64,000 nucleotides of DNA from Portibacter lacus (GTDB lineage: Bacteria; Bacteroidota; Bacteroidia; Chitinophagales; Saprospiraceae), in contig NZ_JAJNKA010000006.1 in assembly GCF_021533215.1 (NCBI RefSeq), forward strand, positions 1 through 64,000, written 5' to 3'. The translations under genes and the position numbers were made by a program. Below are positions 63,975-64,000 of the stretch, in pieces. How positions within the stretch are numbered: position 1 is the first letter of the stretch; the number at the start of each line of letters is the position of its first letter. The notes beneath the pieces are model-generated. The model was not told the origin of the DNA, ran no database searches, and worked only from the letters and a program-made list of their open reading frames with translations.

Positions 63975-64000
63975 ATTGATAATTTTAAGATTTCTTGTTT

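Overview
The window is an AT-rich (roughly 36-38% GC by eye), gene-dense chromosomal segment of a member of the Bacteroidota, most likely a Saprospiria/Lewinella-like marine bacterium. The phylum call rests on type IX secretion (PorT, three secreted proteins with type A C-terminal sorting domains, one gliding-motility type B protein), a TonB receptor paired with a DUF4249 lipoprotein, a tricorn-like protease, a short RpoD/SigA-type sigma factor, a bacillithiol-type YtxJ, and promoters of the phylum-specific TTTG / TAnnTTTG form. Placement below phylum level is inference. I see no insertion sequence, prophage, integrase, CRISPR array or rRNA. One tRNA (Arg, anticodon TCG) is present.

Layout. 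1-3.5 kb: a minus-strand run of an unknown protein, a TlpA-like thioredoxin lipoprotein and a short-chain dehydrogenase, then a GIY-YIG protein. 3.5-8.6 kb: tricorn-like protease, a CNNM/CBS membrane protein and a small secreted plug-like protein. 8.6-12.1 kb (minus): dicarboxylate/glutamate symporter, a tandem UspA-like protein, mnmD, ytxJ and a 46-residue lipoprotein gene not called by a length-limited ORF search. 12.2-18.8 kb: mpl, pdhB, rluE, ychF, ACP phosphodiesterase, an Xre-RES toxin-antitoxin pair and porT. 19-27.2 kb: gyrA, a TPR protein, a HAD phosphatase and two T9SS cargo proteins (one thioredoxin-like, one M14 carboxypeptidase). 27.2-31.4 kb: a 529-base gene-free stretch, tRNA-Arg, an ABC-F protein, two small membrane proteins and a DJ-1/PfpI protein. 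31.4-36.1 kb: divergent catalase and OxyR, a coiled-coil membrane protein, a nitrilase and a glyoxalase-fold protein. 36.2-40.9 kb: leucine operon leuC-leuD-leuA/cimA-leuB (minus). 41-47 kb: fructose-1,6-bisphosphatase, TonB receptor plus DUF4249, acyl-CoA synthetase. 47-57 kb: unknown lipoprotein, DUF4272 protein, unknown protein, subtilisin-like lipoprotein, YfhO-like membrane protein overlapping an enoyl-CoA hydratase, another T9SS cargo, a methyltransferase and a START-like protein. 57-64 kb: primary-type sigma factor, Lrp/AsnC regulator, CtpA-type protease, a degenerate YrdC-like protein, a PKD/CHU_C adhesin-like protein and rplS.

Functional threads: peroxide defence (katA/oxyR with a candidate OxyR site, PfpI), leucine biosynthesis, envelope export and proteolysis (PorT, T9SS cargo, tricorn, CtpA, S8, M14), and housekeeping information processing (gyrA, sigma factor, rplS, mnmD, ychF, rluE). 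Most of the window is ordinary conserved chromosome. I did not find a clearly new multi-gene system. The items most worth a second look are single-gene oddities: the tiny lipoprotein before ytxJ-mnmD, a RES toxin with alanine at the signature serine, a YrdC-fold protein lacking the expected motif, an ABC-F protein whose second ATPase site looks dead, and a lone TonB-plug-like secreted protein.
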